Assembly (NCBI RefSeq): GCF_022919115.1
Contig: NZ_CP095072.1
Coordinates: forward strand, 3,596,001 to 3,660,000
Reading direction: 5' to 3'
DNA from: Gracilibacillus caseinilyticus
GTDB taxonomy: Bacteria; Bacillota; Bacilli; Bacillales; Amphibacillaceae
Length of the DNA: 64,000 bases
Position 1 is the stretch's first letter, and each line of letters begins with the position of its first letter. Of this stretch, positions 48,307-57,617 are shown one piece after another. The position numbers and the translations under genes are program-made. The notes below the pieces were generated by a model. That model saw only the letters and a list, made by a program, of their open reading frames with translations, searched no databases and was not told where the DNA came from.

Positions 48307-48478
48307 AATGTCACCATCTCCTTTCCAATCTCCTTCACCTAATTTTACAAGTATTAACGATTCAAAGCAGATTTAGTACTGTATCGTTTGCTGTATGTTA
48401 GGACTAAATGGCTTCTTTATATAAATGGCGATCATAATTATGCCATGAAATGACGATTTCATCAATAGATTTTCGCAA

Positions 48479-49693
48479 TTAATTTTCTAAATCAAATGCC
48501 ACATGTAACGCATTTAATGCGGACTCCAAATGCTTACTTTGAATTAGCACCCAAATAGTCCGGTGACTATCAGCTGATTGCAATATTGGAATATCTTTAT
48601 TAGTCAAGGTCTGAACAATTTTTGACGTGACGCCAGGTACTCCTGACATCCCTGCACCTACCAGTGAAACTTTCGCACAGTCTTTATTAAATTCCGGCTG
48701 CAGACCTAAAGATTCCAGTACTTTTTTAGCAAGTATTTCGTCTCGTTCAAAAATAGTATAAATAACACCATTTGGTGAAATGTTGATAAAGTCCACCGAT
48801 ATACCCGCTTCAGCCATTGCTTTAAAAACTTTGACATGAATTTGTTGTGGTTCTTTTAATTCTTTAATCTTAATTTGCGTAATATGATTAACATATGCAA
48901 TACCTGTAACCAAACGATCCTGTACACTGCCAGGATATTCAGAATCTGACAGATTTGTAATCAGTGTTCCTTTATCTCTAAGCATGGTTGAACGAACCCG
49001 GATTGGCACATTCGCTTGCATTGCAATTTCTACTGCACGTGGATGAATTACTTTAGCACCTTGATAGGCCAAATTACAAATTTCTGTATAAGAAATAGCA
49101 TCTAATCGTTTCGCATTTGTGACAACTCGCGGATCTGCTGTCATAATCCCGTTTACATCAGTGAAAATATCTACATATTCAGCATCTAATGCTGCCCCTA
49201 AGGCAGTGGCAGAGGTATCGCTCCCTCCCCTGCCAATGGTTGTCACTTCATACTTCTCTGTTCTTCCTTGAAAACCGGCTACTACAACTACCTGATGGTC
49301 GGTTAACAATTGAAAGAGATGATTGGATTCGACAGTTTTAATTTGGGCATTTGTAAAGGTGTCTGTCGTGATGATTCCAGCTTCACCACCAGTAATACCT
49401 ACTGCATTAATATTTCGTTTTAATAGTTCATGCGAGAATACCGTGGCAGAGATGGTTTCCCCACAAGACATTAGTAAATCTTTTTCTTTATTGCTTAACG
49501 CCGTATCATTCCCATCAATTAAGGATAATAATGAATCCGTCGAATATGGATCAGGAAAACGCCCCATTGCAGACACAACAACTACTACTTTAAAGCCTTC
49601 TCGTAATGCATCCTCAATATGATGTACCGCGTGTTCCCTCATTGTTTTATCTTTTACTGATGTTCCACCGAACTTTTGAACCAATACCCGCAT
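48479..49693 (-). CDS. dapG: Aspartokinase I (DapG)
   Basis: This 404-residue aspartate kinase has the N-terminal KFGGTSVKD motif, the TIGRGGSDTSATALG nucleotide site, FTDVNGIMTADPR and two C-terminal ACT domains (about 270-400) for feedback control. Position in the dpaAB-asd cluster identifies it as the diaminopimelate-inhibited isozyme DapG rather than LysC. A gap of 172 bases to dapA contains only weak hairpins. Confidence 0.95.
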   Translation of the reverse strand: MRVLVQKFGGTSVKDKTMREHAVHHIEDALREGFKVVVVVSAMGRFPDPYSTDSLLSLIDGNDTALSNKEKDLLMSCGETISATVFSHELLKRNINAVGITGGEAGIITTDTFTNAQIKTVESNHLFQLLTDHQVVVVAGFQGRTEKYEVTTIGRGGSDTSATALGAALDAEYVDIFTDVNGIMTADPRVVTNAKRLDAISYTEICNLAYQGAKVIHPRAVEIAMQANVPIRVRSTMLRDKGTLITNLSDSEYPGSVQDRLVTGIAYVNHITQIKIKELKEPQQIHVKVFKAMAEAGISVDFINISPNGVIYTIFERDEILAKKVLESLGLQPEFNKDCAKVSLVGAGMSGVPGVTSKIVQTLTNKDIPILQSADSHRTIWVLIQSKHLESALNALHVAFDLEN

Positions 49694-49706
49694 TATTACA
49701 CCTCTT

Positions 49707-50759
49707 TTACTTACTTAGCCAGTTATTTTTAATTAGAGACTCAGCGATTTGTACAGAATTCCAGGCAGCACCTTTTAATAAGTTATCAGATACAACCCAT
49801 AAATGGAATCCTTTCTCATTATCTAAGTCTTTACGGATACGGCCAACAAATACATCACTTTTACCTGCTGCTTCTAAAGGCGTAGGGTAAACCTGATTTT
49901 CCGGGTCATCTTCTAATACGATGCCATCTGCTCTCTTAATTGCTTCTTTCAATTGTTCTGCCGTCACACCTCCGTTGTTAACTTCTACATAAACACTTTC
50001 TGCATGTGAAGTAAAGAATGGTAAACGTACACAAGTAGCAGCCACTTGAATTGCCTCATCATGCATGATTTTTTTCGTTTCATTGATCATTTTCATTTCT
50101 TCAAATGTATAGCCATTCTCTTGAAAGACATCGATTTGCGGCAATGCATTAAAGGCAATCGGATAATGCTTCTTTTCTCCGGATACAGGTAACAGATCCG
50201 CTTGCATTTCTTCACCCTCTAAGAAAGATTTTGCTTGATTACGAAGTTCATCTACTGCTTCGTTACCAGCACCAGAAACAGCTTGATAAGTGGAAACAAT
50301 CACTCTGGTTAAACCAAATTGCTCTTGAACTGGTTTTAATGCCGCCACCATTTGGATAGTCGAACAGTTCGGGTTAGCAATAATTCCGTTATGCTGTTGG
50401 ATATCTCCTTCATTAACTTCTGGTACAACTAATGGTACTTCAGGATCCATACGGTAAGCACTCGTATTATCTACTACTACTGCACCACGTTTCACCGCTT
50501 CTGGTGCTAGTTTCTTAGATACGGAACCGCCAGCAGAAAACAGTGCAATATCTACACCTTCAAAGCTTTCAGGTGTTGCTTCATGCACCGTATACGTATT
50601 CCCTTTAAATTCTACTTGTTTCCCTGCAGAACGTTTTGATGATAATAAAAGTAATTCTTTTATAGGAAAGTTCTTTTGCTCCAATGTTTCTAACATTTTT
50701 ACACCTACTGCACCGGTAGCTCCAACCACCGCTACATTATATTGTTGTTCTGTTGTCAT
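49707..50759 (-). CDS. asd: Aspartate-semialdehyde dehydrogenase
   Basis: This 350-residue enzyme has NADP-binding [10 protein letters not shown], active-site Cys in [11 protein letters not shown], and the His-containing [15 protein letters not shown]. It makes aspartate semialdehyde for the lysine, methionine, threonine and dipicolinate branches. It lies 13 bases upstream of dapG and has a good SD (AAGGGGA). A weak promoter may exist in the 91-base gap after dpaB. Confidence 0.96.
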   Translation of the reverse strand: MTTEQQYNVAVVGATGAVGVKMLETLEQKNFPIKELLLLSSKRSAGKQVEFKGNTYTVHEATPESFEGVDIALFSAGGSVSKKLAPEAVKRGAVVVDNTSAYRMDPEVPLVVPEVNEGDIQQHNGIIANPNCSTIQMVAALKPVQEQFGLTRVIVSTYQAVSGAGNEAVDELRNQAKSFLEGEEMQADLLPVSGEKKHYPIAFNALPQIDVFQENGYTFEEMKMINETKKIMHDEAIQVAATCVRLPFFTSHAESVYVEVNNGGVTAEQLKEAIKRADGIVLEDDPENQVYPTPLEAAGKSDVFVGRIRKDLDNEKGFHLWVVSDNLLKGAAWNSVQIAESLIKNNWLSK

Positions 50760-50850
50760 GTTATTAGTCCCCTTCCATTGCGCTACTATTTATTTGATTG
50801 ACTAGTTAATCATAACATATATTGCGTTTTTCTTTAATTAATTCACCATA

Positions 50851-51444
50851 TTACTTTTTGTTTCGTTCAATAATTACTGGTTGAAACTGTTTGAATTCTA
50901 AGGCGTGCTGAACCGTTTCGGGAATTAATGTCATATCCGACACCATAGAATTGGGTTTCTTAACGGGATCATCCTGACCAAACGGAACAAAGTACATAAG
51001 CTTCGTTGCCATCAATCTCATCAAGTTGACGCCGTTAAGTCCTAGAGCATCATTTGTTGATACCCCGATTACTACAGGGTTTCCATTTCTGATTGTTGCT
51101 TTTGTAGCCATTAGTACTGCACCGTCCGTAATAGCATTTGCTAATCTGCTCATTGAATTACCTGTTAATGGAGCTAAAACCATCAAATCTAAAGGCTCTA
51201 TCGGTCCAAGAGGCTCTGCATCAACAATTGTAGCAATTGGTTCTCTTCCTGTAATTTCTCGAATTTGATCCATATGATCCGCTGCTTTACCAAATTTACT
51301 ATCCGTGTCTTTAAATGTATTCGAAACTACTGGCACTATTTCCGCCCCTAAATCAATTAATTTTTCCATTTGAGGAAAAACCGCTGCATAAGTACAATGA
51401 GATCCTGTTAAACCAAAGCCGATTTTTTTCCCTTTTAAATCCAT
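50851..51444 (-). CDS. dpaB: Dipicolinate synthase subunit B
   Basis: This 197-residue flavoprotein-like subunit (SpoVFB) starts MDLKGKKIGFGLTGSHCTYA and has MVLAPLTGNSMSRLANAITD, the flavin-binding pattern of the family. With DpaA it oxidises dihydrodipicolinate to dipicolinic acid in the mother cell during sporulation. It is separated from dpaA by 102 bases with a terminator-like hairpin (51494-51516). Confidence 0.95.
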   Translation of the reverse strand: MDLKGKKIGFGLTGSHCTYAAVFPQMEKLIDLGAEIVPVVSNTFKDTDSKFGKAADHMDQIREITGREPIATIVDAEPLGPIEPLDLMVLAPLTGNSMSRLANAITDGAVLMATKATIRNGNPVVIGVSTNDALGLNGVNLMRLMATKLMYFVPFGQDDPVKKPNSMVSDMTLIPETVQHALEFKQFQPVIIERNKK

Positions 51445-51489
51445 CTAAATACCTCCTATACTGTCTTAAATATGCCAAAATTCTTAGCA

Positions 51490-51518
51490 AAAACATGGGC
51501 TTACGATATATGCCCATT
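51490..51518 (-). promoter_or_regulatory. Terminator-like hairpin between dpaA and dpaB
   Basis: On the minus strand ATGGGC and GCCCAT pair around 11 bases and are followed by GTTTTTGC. It could attenuate transcription into dpaB-asd-dapG-dapA or be only an mRNA-stabilising structure. Confidence 0.4.
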
Positions 51519-51546
51519 ATATGCCCAGAAGGTTTAGGTGTTACTT

Positions 51547-52425
51547 TCAGGAAGCAAATAGTAATTTGGCAATGGTGTTAGCGAGTATTTCTCCAGCGGT
51601 TTTCGGAGCTACCATGCCCGGCAAGCCTAATGCATGGATAGCCTCGATCCCCCTTGTTTTGGCGAAATCAAAATCAATACCACCTGGTTTTGAAGCTAAA
51701 TCGATAATGATTGCTTGATTATTCATTTTTTCCAACAATTTCTTATCCACTACTTTCGCTGGAATAGTGTTGATTAATATTTGACAATCATCCATATAAT
51801 CTTCTACTTGCGCTAAGTGATATGCTTGCCATCCTTTTTCATAAATTCTTGCCAGTTCTGATTCATCTTTAGAAATAACGGACACATTTGCTCCAAGTCC
51901 TGCAAAGCTGCTTGCTGTTGTCTGACCTACCCGGCCAAATCCAAAAACAAAAACATTGGCATGATGAATCGTAAAATCGGTATGTTTAATAGCGAGCATG
52001 ATCGCTCCTTCTGCTGTTGGAATCGAGTTGTAGATCGCAACGTCATCTCTATTCATTAGTGTTTCAAGGGAAAGGTTATACTTATTAATATAGGTATCGA
52101 GTTTCGAAGTGGCAATTCCGGTGAATATTTTACAGTGGGATGGTAATGATTTAAACCATTCTTCCGTCAGTTGAATCTTCTCACCAGAAAACATCGTTTC
52201 TACAAAACCATTGTCATCTATGCCTGTTATAGGCAAAATAATACCATCTAATTGTGATGTTACTAGATTATCTATTGTCGATTGCATTACACCAGTATAG
52301 CTTTGTTCAACCTGATCAAAGCCTAGAATCTGAATTCTGAGATCATCTATCTTATTAAGCGCATGAATTAAAGGCAAATATCGCGCATCGCCCCCAATAA
52401 TTGCAATGTTTTTTTTCTTTTGCAT
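51547..52425 (-). CDS. dpaA: Dipicolinate synthase subunit A
   Basis: This 292-residue dehydrogenase-like subunit (SpoVFA) has an N-terminal domain beginning AIIGGDARYLPLIHAL and a Rossmann motif VFGFGRVGQTTASSFAGLG. It works with DpaB in the mother cell. A consensus-like SigK promoter lies about 45 bases upstream. It is the first gene of the dpa-dap cluster. Confidence 0.95.
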   Translation of the reverse strand: MQKKKNIAIIGGDARYLPLIHALNKIDDLRIQILGFDQVEQSYTGVMQSTIDNLVTSQLDGIILPITGIDDNGFVETMFSGEKIQLTEEWFKSLPSHCKIFTGIATSKLDTYINKYNLSLETLMNRDDVAIYNSIPTAEGAIMLAIKHTDFTIHHANVFVFGFGRVGQTTASSFAGLGANVSVISKDESELARIYEKGWQAYHLAQVEDYMDDCQILINTIPAKVVDKKLLEKMNNQAIIIDLASKPGGIDFDFAKTRGIEAIHALGLPGMVAPKTAGEILANTIAKLLFAS

Positions 52426-52466
52426 GTTGTCACCTCACCATTATCTATACAATTCCAATTCTAACT

Positions 52467-52493
52467 TATCATATGTAAACACGGTACAGAAGT
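52467..52493 (-). promoter_or_regulatory. SigK-type promoter of dpaA
   Basis: On the minus strand AC (52492-52493), a 16-base spacer and CATATGATA (52467-52475) match the late mother-cell consensus AC-N16/17-CATAnnnTA. Confidence 0.65.
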
Positions 52494-52671
52494 GAAGAGG
52501 CAAATATCACAGGTTTTGAAGAGAAATTGCGATTTTACAGTTTTTTTTATGGACGTTGTAAAAAATAGCTTTTTAGGTCCTTCATCACAACTCTTATAGA
52601 GAAAATTATGTTTCTTAAGAAAAAACGGACTTCCTTCCCCGCCCTAACCTAACAAACTATATAAAGCTACC

Positions 52672-52973
52672 TATAATACGGATTATGTAAACAGTAGATT
52701 AGTGGTAATCTTGGAATTATTCATACGCTAAGACATCGCTCCGGCCAACCGCTTCGCGTCCTTCTGCGGGACACGGCTGAAGCTAGCTACTACTTGAACT
52801 GCTTCTTCACTGCCTTGTGCCGAGGAAGCCTGCTTCGAAGCGATACTTGTAGACACTGGCACAGACAAAGTGGATCTTCAGGACGAGGAGTATATTTCCG
52901 GAGCTTTGTTATGCAGATAAAACATGTCAAAATTACCACATTGCCATTCCACTTTACATAATCCGTATTATAA
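52672..52973. repeat. Dispersed inverted-end repeat, copy F
   Basis: The ends match exactly: TATAATACGGATTATG at the left and CATAATCCGTATTATA at the right. Inside are ATCGCTCCGGCCAACCGCTT, CTGCGGGACACGGCTGAAGC, a CTGCTTCGAAGCGATACTTG module and TATTTCCGGAGCTTTG. Homology to copy E continues about 40 bases further left (AACAAACTATATAAAGCTAC). It lies between dpaA and ymxH. Confidence 0.88.
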
Positions 52974-53052
52974 GAACCCAAATTCCTTCTAGGGCATGAT
53001 TCTGCAATTCGTCTTTATAAATGTAATTATATAGTTTCTTTGCTTATCCAAT

Positions 53053-53082
53053 AAAAAAACGAAGCTGCTAGGGCTTCGTTTT
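53053..53082 (-). terminator. Terminator of mlpA-ymxH
   Basis: On the minus strand AAAACGAAGC and GCTTCGTTTT pair around seven bases, followed by TTT. The 5' arm touches the ymxH stop. Confidence 0.85.
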
Positions 53083-53335
53083 ACACTTCATCTGTTTGAA
53101 CTATGATCATATCGTCCCCGACTTTTTTGATTTGTTTCCATTTAATTCGGGAATATGATTCGGATTTTCTTAAGCCAAACATACTGTACTGCGGGATAGT
53201 AAAGGATAATATTTGACCTGTTTTTTCATCTATCTCAAGATCGGTCTGTCCTAATACTCCCAACCTCGAACCGGTTGTTAAATCAATTAATTCCTTACTG
53301 CCCAAATCGTTAAAACGCATCCTCTTTACCTCCAA
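53081..53335 (-). CDS. ymxH: PRC-barrel protein YlmC/YmxH
   Basis: This 84-residue small beta-barrel protein (RFNDLGSKELIDLTTGSRLGVLGQTDLEID) is of the YlmC/YmxH family, conserved in spore formers. The function is unclear; its relatives influence sporulation genes. It begins one base after the mlpA stop and is its operon partner. The start could be the second Met (MRFNDLGSKE), which lies four codons downstream. Confidence 0.85.
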   Translation of the reverse strand: MEVKRMRFNDLGSKELIDLTTGSRLGVLGQTDLEIDEKTGQILSFTIPQYSMFGLRKSESYSRIKWKQIKKVGDDMIIVQTDEV

Positions 53336-53336
53336 T

Positions 53337-54560
53337 CTAGATATTAGGAGAAATAACTGCGATAGCCGATTGATCAGCCTGCAACCTGTGAAGAATTGCC
53401 TCTACATCCTCTAATCGAACACGATCAATTTGATTCATATCTTGTTCTAATGACGGATGATCGTGTAACAATAACTCATTTCTTGCATTTCTGCTCATTT
53501 TACTATTCGTACTTTCCAGGCTAAGCATGTATAAACCTTTCAACTGCTCCTTACTGATTCCCCATTCTTTTTCAGTCAGACCACCTGTTCTTAGCTGATC
53601 CGTTACAGTGAAAATTTTATCTTGCACATGTTCCAATTGATGTTTAGATGTTCCTGCATAAATAGTTAAGAGACCACTGTCGATAAAAGCACTGTGATAA
53701 GAAAAGATCGAGTACGCCATCCCGTCTTTCTCACGGATTTCTTGAAACAGTCTGGAGCTCATACTTCCTCCTAACACATTGTTAACGATCATCATTGCAT
53801 GTATCGATGTGTCTGTGACATCTACTCCATTAAAACCGATACAAAGGTGCGCTTGTTCCGTCTCTTTCTGAAACATCGCTTTACCTGTATGAAATGCAGG
53901 TGTAATAAGCTGCTCTTGATTTGATGTTAACGTACTTGTTTCAAATTGCAGATATTCTTCGACAGTATTCATAAAATTTTGATCTGTGTTGCCAGCTATT
54001 GAAATGACTATATTATCTGGCCGATAGTATTGCTGCATATAACTGGATAGTTGCTGCTTGGTTAATTCCCCCACAGTTGTTTTGGAACCAAGTATCGGTT
54101 TCGCCAGCATGTGATCCTGATAGATCAGCTCATGTAGTTTGTCGTGGATGATATCGTCTGGTGTATCCTCTGTCATATTGATTTCTTCTAGAATAACTTT
54201 CTTTTCCCTGTCCAATTCGATGGAATCCAAATTCGAATGAAGGATCATATCTGCTAAAATCTCAATTGCCATGTTCTGATGTGTGTCGAGTACCTTCGCA
54301 TAATAACAAGTATATTCTTTAGACGTGAATGCATTTATTTCTCCGCCTATTCCGTCGAAAGCCTCAGCAATTTCCTGTGGAGTATGGTTTTTTGTTCCTT
54401 TAAACAACATATGCTCAATAAAATGAGATATGCCATTTGATAACTCTGTTTCATTACGCGATCCTGTTTTTACCCATATACCAATCGTAATGGATCGAAC
54501 TGTTGTAATTTGCTCCAATACGATCCTTAAACCATTCTGGCATTCCTTTCTATGTAACAA
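53337..54560 (-). CDS. mlpA: M16 zinc peptidase MlpA (YmxG)
   Basis: This 407-residue mitochondrial processing peptidase-like protein has the HFIEHMLFKGT zinc motif and downstream Glu of the M16B family. The start codon is TTG at 54560, seven bases after AGGAGG. B. subtilis MlpA influences protease gene expression. In B. subtilis ylxY (a deacetylase-like gene) lies between pnp and mlpA; here only a repeat copy is present. Confidence 0.93.
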   Translation of the reverse strand: MLHRKECQNGLRIVLEQITTVRSITIGIWVKTGSRNETELSNGISHFIEHMLFKGTKNHTPQEIAEAFDGIGGEINAFTSKEYTCYYAKVLDTHQNMAIEILADMILHSNLDSIELDREKKVILEEINMTEDTPDDIIHDKLHELIYQDHMLAKPILGSKTTVGELTKQQLSSYMQQYYRPDNIVISIAGNTDQNFMNTVEEYLQFETSTLTSNQEQLITPAFHTGKAMFQKETEQAHLCIGFNGVDVTDTSIHAMMIVNNVLGGSMSSRLFQEIREKDGMAYSIFSYHSAFIDSGLLTIYAGTSKHQLEHVQDKIFTVTDQLRTGGLTEKEWGISKEQLKGLYMLSLESTNSKMSRNARNELLLHDHPSLEQDMNQIDRVRLEDVEAILHRLQADQSAIAVISPNI

Positions 54561-54638
54561 ATGAAATCCTCCTAAACCTTTATTAATTCTATATTTCTTT
54601 TATTACCATTTCAAACGTATATATACCACTTTAGTTAA

Positions 54639-54820
54639 CATAATGTAGATTATGTCAACTAGCGAGTGGTAATTTTGAAATGATTCATGCGCTTGGCATA
54701 CCACTCCGGCCAACCACTTAGCGTATGCGTAACATATTTCTGGAGCTTTGCTACGCACTTAAAACATTTCAAAATAGCTAAATTGTTATACAGTTACACT
54801 TTACATAATCTACATTATAA
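54639..54820. repeat. Dispersed inverted-end repeat, copy G (shortest)
   Basis: The left end TAATGTAGATTATGTCAAC and right end TTTACATAATCTACATTA differ from the family consensus in the same positions, so the two ends stay complementary. Only short internal modules remain: CACTCCGGCCAACCACTTAG and ATTTCTGGAGCTTTGCTACG. It lies between pnp and mlpA. Confidence 0.8.
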
Positions 54821-54868
54821 CTAACCATACTTTTACTTCAAATTGATTGGAAGTGTGTTTATGAGCTT

Positions 54869-54901
54869 AAAAAAAAGAAACTGGTTAGCCAGCTTCTTTT
54901 T
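54869..54901 (-). terminator. Terminator of pnp
   Basis: On the minus strand GAAGCTGG and CCAGTTTC pair around four bases, followed by TTTTTTTT. Confidence 0.9.
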
Positions 54902-54904
54902 TGT

Positions 54905-57025
54905 TTAATCGTTTTGTTTTTGTGCTTTTTCGTCGATAAGAACTGCTTTTCTGGACAGATTCACGCGGCCTTGACGATCGATTTCTTTTACTTTCACCAT
55001 GATTTGGTCACCAATCTTAACGACATCTTCGACCTTGCCAATGCGTTCTTCTGCCAACTCAGAAATATGCACAAGACCTTCTTTTCCTTTAAACAATTCA
55101 ACAAAAGCGCCGAATTTCTCAATACGTTTTACTGTACCTAAGTACATCTGGCCAGCTTCCACTTCCCGTACGATATCTTCAATTAACTGTTTCGCTTTGT
55201 TGTTCATTGTCATATCCGTTGAGGAGATAAAGACATGTCCATCTTGTTCGATATCAATTTTGACACCTGTTTCTTCGATGATCTTGTTAATCTGTTTACC
55301 ACTTGGTCCAATGACATCACGGATTTTATCAGGATTAATTTCCATCGTAAGAATTTTCGGTGCATAATCAGAAAGTTGCTCTTTTGGTTCGTTAATTGTC
55401 TCTAGCATATGAGCAAGGATATGCATACGCCCTTTTTTCGCTTGTGTTAGAGCTTCTTCTAAAATTTCGCGAGACAGACCATCAATTTTAATATCCATTT
55501 GCAGTGCAGTAACACCTTGCTCAGTACCAGCTACTTTAAAGTCCATATCCCCTAGGAAATCTTCCATCCCTTGAATATCACTTAAAATCGTGTAGTCTTC
55601 ACCGGATTTGACAAGACCCATGGCAATACCTGCTACAGGTGATTTAATTGGGACACCAGCATCCATCATTGCTAATGTACTGGCACAAATACTGGCTTGC
55701 GATGTAGAACCATTGGATTCTAATACTTCTGATACAAGACGAATCGTATATGGAAATTCTTTTTCATCTGGAACTACTTTTTCTAGTGCGCGCTCGCCTA
55801 GAGCACCGTGACCAATCTCACGACGACCTGGACCACGAATCGGACCTGTTTCCCCAACACTGAAGGATGGGAAATTATAATGATGCATAAACCGTTTGGA
55901 TTCTTCTGCATCTAATCCGTCTAGAATTTGTACATCTCCCAATGCACCTAGTGTACAAATGCTTAAAGCTTGTGTTTGTCCACGAGTGAATAATCCGGAT
56001 CCGTGTGTACGAGGTAACACACTGATTCTTGATGAAAGTGGTCTGATTTCGTCAATTTTTCTTCCATCAGGACGAACCTTTTCTTTCGTGATCAATCGAC
56101 GTACTTCTTCTTTGACAATCTTATCAAGAACAGCAGACACTTGTTTCAGTTTGTCTTCCGTTCCATCATCTTCTTGTTCTTCATATTCTGCTTTAATGTC
56201 TGCTTTCACTGCATCAATTGCTTCTTCACGAGCATGCTTTTCTTGTACTTGGATCGCTTCAACAAGACGTTGCTTCGCTTTCGATTCAACTTCTTCCACA
56301 ATTGCTGCATCTAAGTCAAACAGTTTAATTTCCATTTTTTCAACTTGTAATGCTGCAATGATTTCCTCTTGAAAAGCAATCAGGCGTTTAATTTCTTCAT
56401 GACCAAACATGATGGCTTCCAGCATGATTTCTTCCGGTACTTCATTCGCACCAGCCTCCACCATGTTAATCGCATCTTTCGTACCCGCTACTGTTAAGTC
56501 GATATCGCTTTTTTCACGTTCATCTAGTGTCGGGTTAATAATGAATTGCCCATCTACTCGTCCTACAACAACCCCTGCAATAGGACCACCAAATGGAATA
56601 TCCGATACACTTAGCGCAATGGAAGAACCGATCATTGCCGCAATTTCTGTCGGTAAATTCTGATCCACACTCATCACTGTACTGATGACCTGCACTTCAT
56701 TTCGGAAACCATCTGGAAATAAAGGACGAATCGGACGATCAATCAAACGGGAAGTCAAGACAGCTTTTTCACTAGGACGACCTTCACGCTTAATAAAACC
56801 ACCAGGAATTTTACCTACCGCATATAAACGTTCTTCATAGTTAACGGTTAATGGGAAAAAAGGTAAGTCCTTTGGTTCCTTTGATGCAGTTGCTGTTGCC
56901 AATACTGCTGTATCACCGTAGTGCACCATACATGCACCGTTTGCCTGTTTCGCCAATTCTCCAACTTCCACACGGAATGGTTGGCCGGCAATTTCAGTTG
57001 AAAATACTTTCTTTTCCTCTGCCAT
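54905..57025 (-). CDS. pnp: Polynucleotide phosphorylase
   Basis: This 706-residue 3'-5' phosphorolytic exoribonuclease has two RNase PH domains (residues about 10-225 and 310-545, the second with [20 protein letters not shown]), a helical linker, a KH domain ([16 protein letters not shown]) and an S1 domain ([16 protein letters not shown]). The start [11 protein letters not shown] at 57025 follows GAGAGG; the 23-codon extension is rejected. It is downstream of rpsO, the conserved order. Confidence 0.97.
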   Translation of the reverse strand: MAEEKKVFSTEIAGQPFRVEVGELAKQANGACMVHYGDTAVLATATASKEPKDLPFFPLTVNYEERLYAVGKIPGGFIKREGRPSEKAVLTSRLIDRPIRPLFPDGFRNEVQVISTVMSVDQNLPTEIAAMIGSSIALSVSDIPFGGPIAGVVVGRVDGQFIINPTLDEREKSDIDLTVAGTKDAINMVEAGANEVPEEIMLEAIMFGHEEIKRLIAFQEEIIAALQVEKMEIKLFDLDAAIVEEVESKAKQRLVEAIQVQEKHAREEAIDAVKADIKAEYEEQEDDGTEDKLKQVSAVLDKIVKEEVRRLITKEKVRPDGRKIDEIRPLSSRISVLPRTHGSGLFTRGQTQALSICTLGALGDVQILDGLDAEESKRFMHHYNFPSFSVGETGPIRGPGRREIGHGALGERALEKVVPDEKEFPYTIRLVSEVLESNGSTSQASICASTLAMMDAGVPIKSPVAGIAMGLVKSGEDYTILSDIQGMEDFLGDMDFKVAGTEQGVTALQMDIKIDGLSREILEEALTQAKKGRMHILAHMLETINEPKEQLSDYAPKILTMEINPDKIRDVIGPSGKQINKIIEETGVKIDIEQDGHVFISSTDMTMNNKAKQLIEDIVREVEAGQMYLGTVKRIEKFGAFVELFKGKEGLVHISELAEERIGKVEDVVKIGDQIMVKVKEIDRQGRVNLSRKAVLIDEKAQKQND

Positions 57026-57190
57026 TATAGAACTCCTCTCAAAACAACTATACTTATAGCCACTAATTGCTATTTTAGCATGTTGTTGGTACATATGTAA
57101 CTAGTAGCATTTATTAAATCAATCCAGTATGTCTATAGTATTTTCTAAATTCCTAAGGATTAATCAAATAAACTTATTTTTTTGCATACA

Positions 57191-57215
57191 GAAAAAGCGG
57201 GATGACTCCCGCTTT
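57191..57215 (-). terminator. Terminator of rpsO
   Basis: On the minus strand AAGCGGGA and TCCCGCTT pair around four bases, followed by TTTC. Confidence 0.85.
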
Positions 57216-57222
57216 CCTTGAC

Positions 57223-57492
57223 TTATCGACGTAAGCCTAATTTTTGAATTAGAGTACGATAACGCGCAACATCTTTATTACGTAGGTAATTTAATAAGTT
57301 ACGACGTTTACCAACCATCTTTAAGAGACCACGACGAGAATGGTGATCTTTCTTATGAATACGTAAGTGATTATTCAAATTATTGATTTCCTCTGTAAGG
57401 ACAGCAATTTGAACTTCTGGAGATCCAGTATCGTTCTCATGTGTTTTGTATTCACTGATGATTTCGTTTTTACGATCTTGAGTGATAGCCAT
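57223..57492 (-). CDS. rpsO: Ribosomal protein S15
   Basis: This 89-residue protein of the 30S platform begins [20 protein letters not shown] and contains [18 protein letters not shown] and the [19 protein letters not shown] segment that binds the 16S three-way junction. The start at 57492 follows AGGAGGTG. An untranslated leader of about 100 bases upstream may carry an autoregulatory S15 site, as described in Geobacillus and others. Confidence 0.97.
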   Translation of the reverse strand: MAITQDRKNEIISEYKTHENDTGSPEVQIAVLTEEINNLNNHLRIHKKDHHSRRGLLKMVGKRRNLLNYLRNKDVARYRTLIQKLGLRR

Positions 57493-57617
57493 CCTATTCA
57501 CCTCCTGTACTAATTTCTTGAAACCCCAATCCCCTAGCAGTCGTCGGAGACTCGAATTGCCAAGCGGATGGTTCCATATTAAAGATTACAACTTTCCAGA
57601 ATAAATTGCAAGTAGTT
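57493..57617 (-). promoter_or_regulatory. rpsO leader, possible S15 autoregulatory region
   Basis: The interval between ribF and rpsO contains GC-rich, foldable sequence on the minus strand (CCGCTTGGCAATTCGAGTC followed by GACGACTGCTAGGGG) unlike the AT-rich gaps nearby. S15 represses its own mRNA in several bacteria by structured leaders. I cannot confirm a known class by eye. Confidence 0.3.

Noticed and set aside
48307..48478. Lysine riboswitch between dapG and dapA
   Set aside because: No L-box core or terminator with T-run was seen; only short stems such as ATGGC/GCCAT are present.
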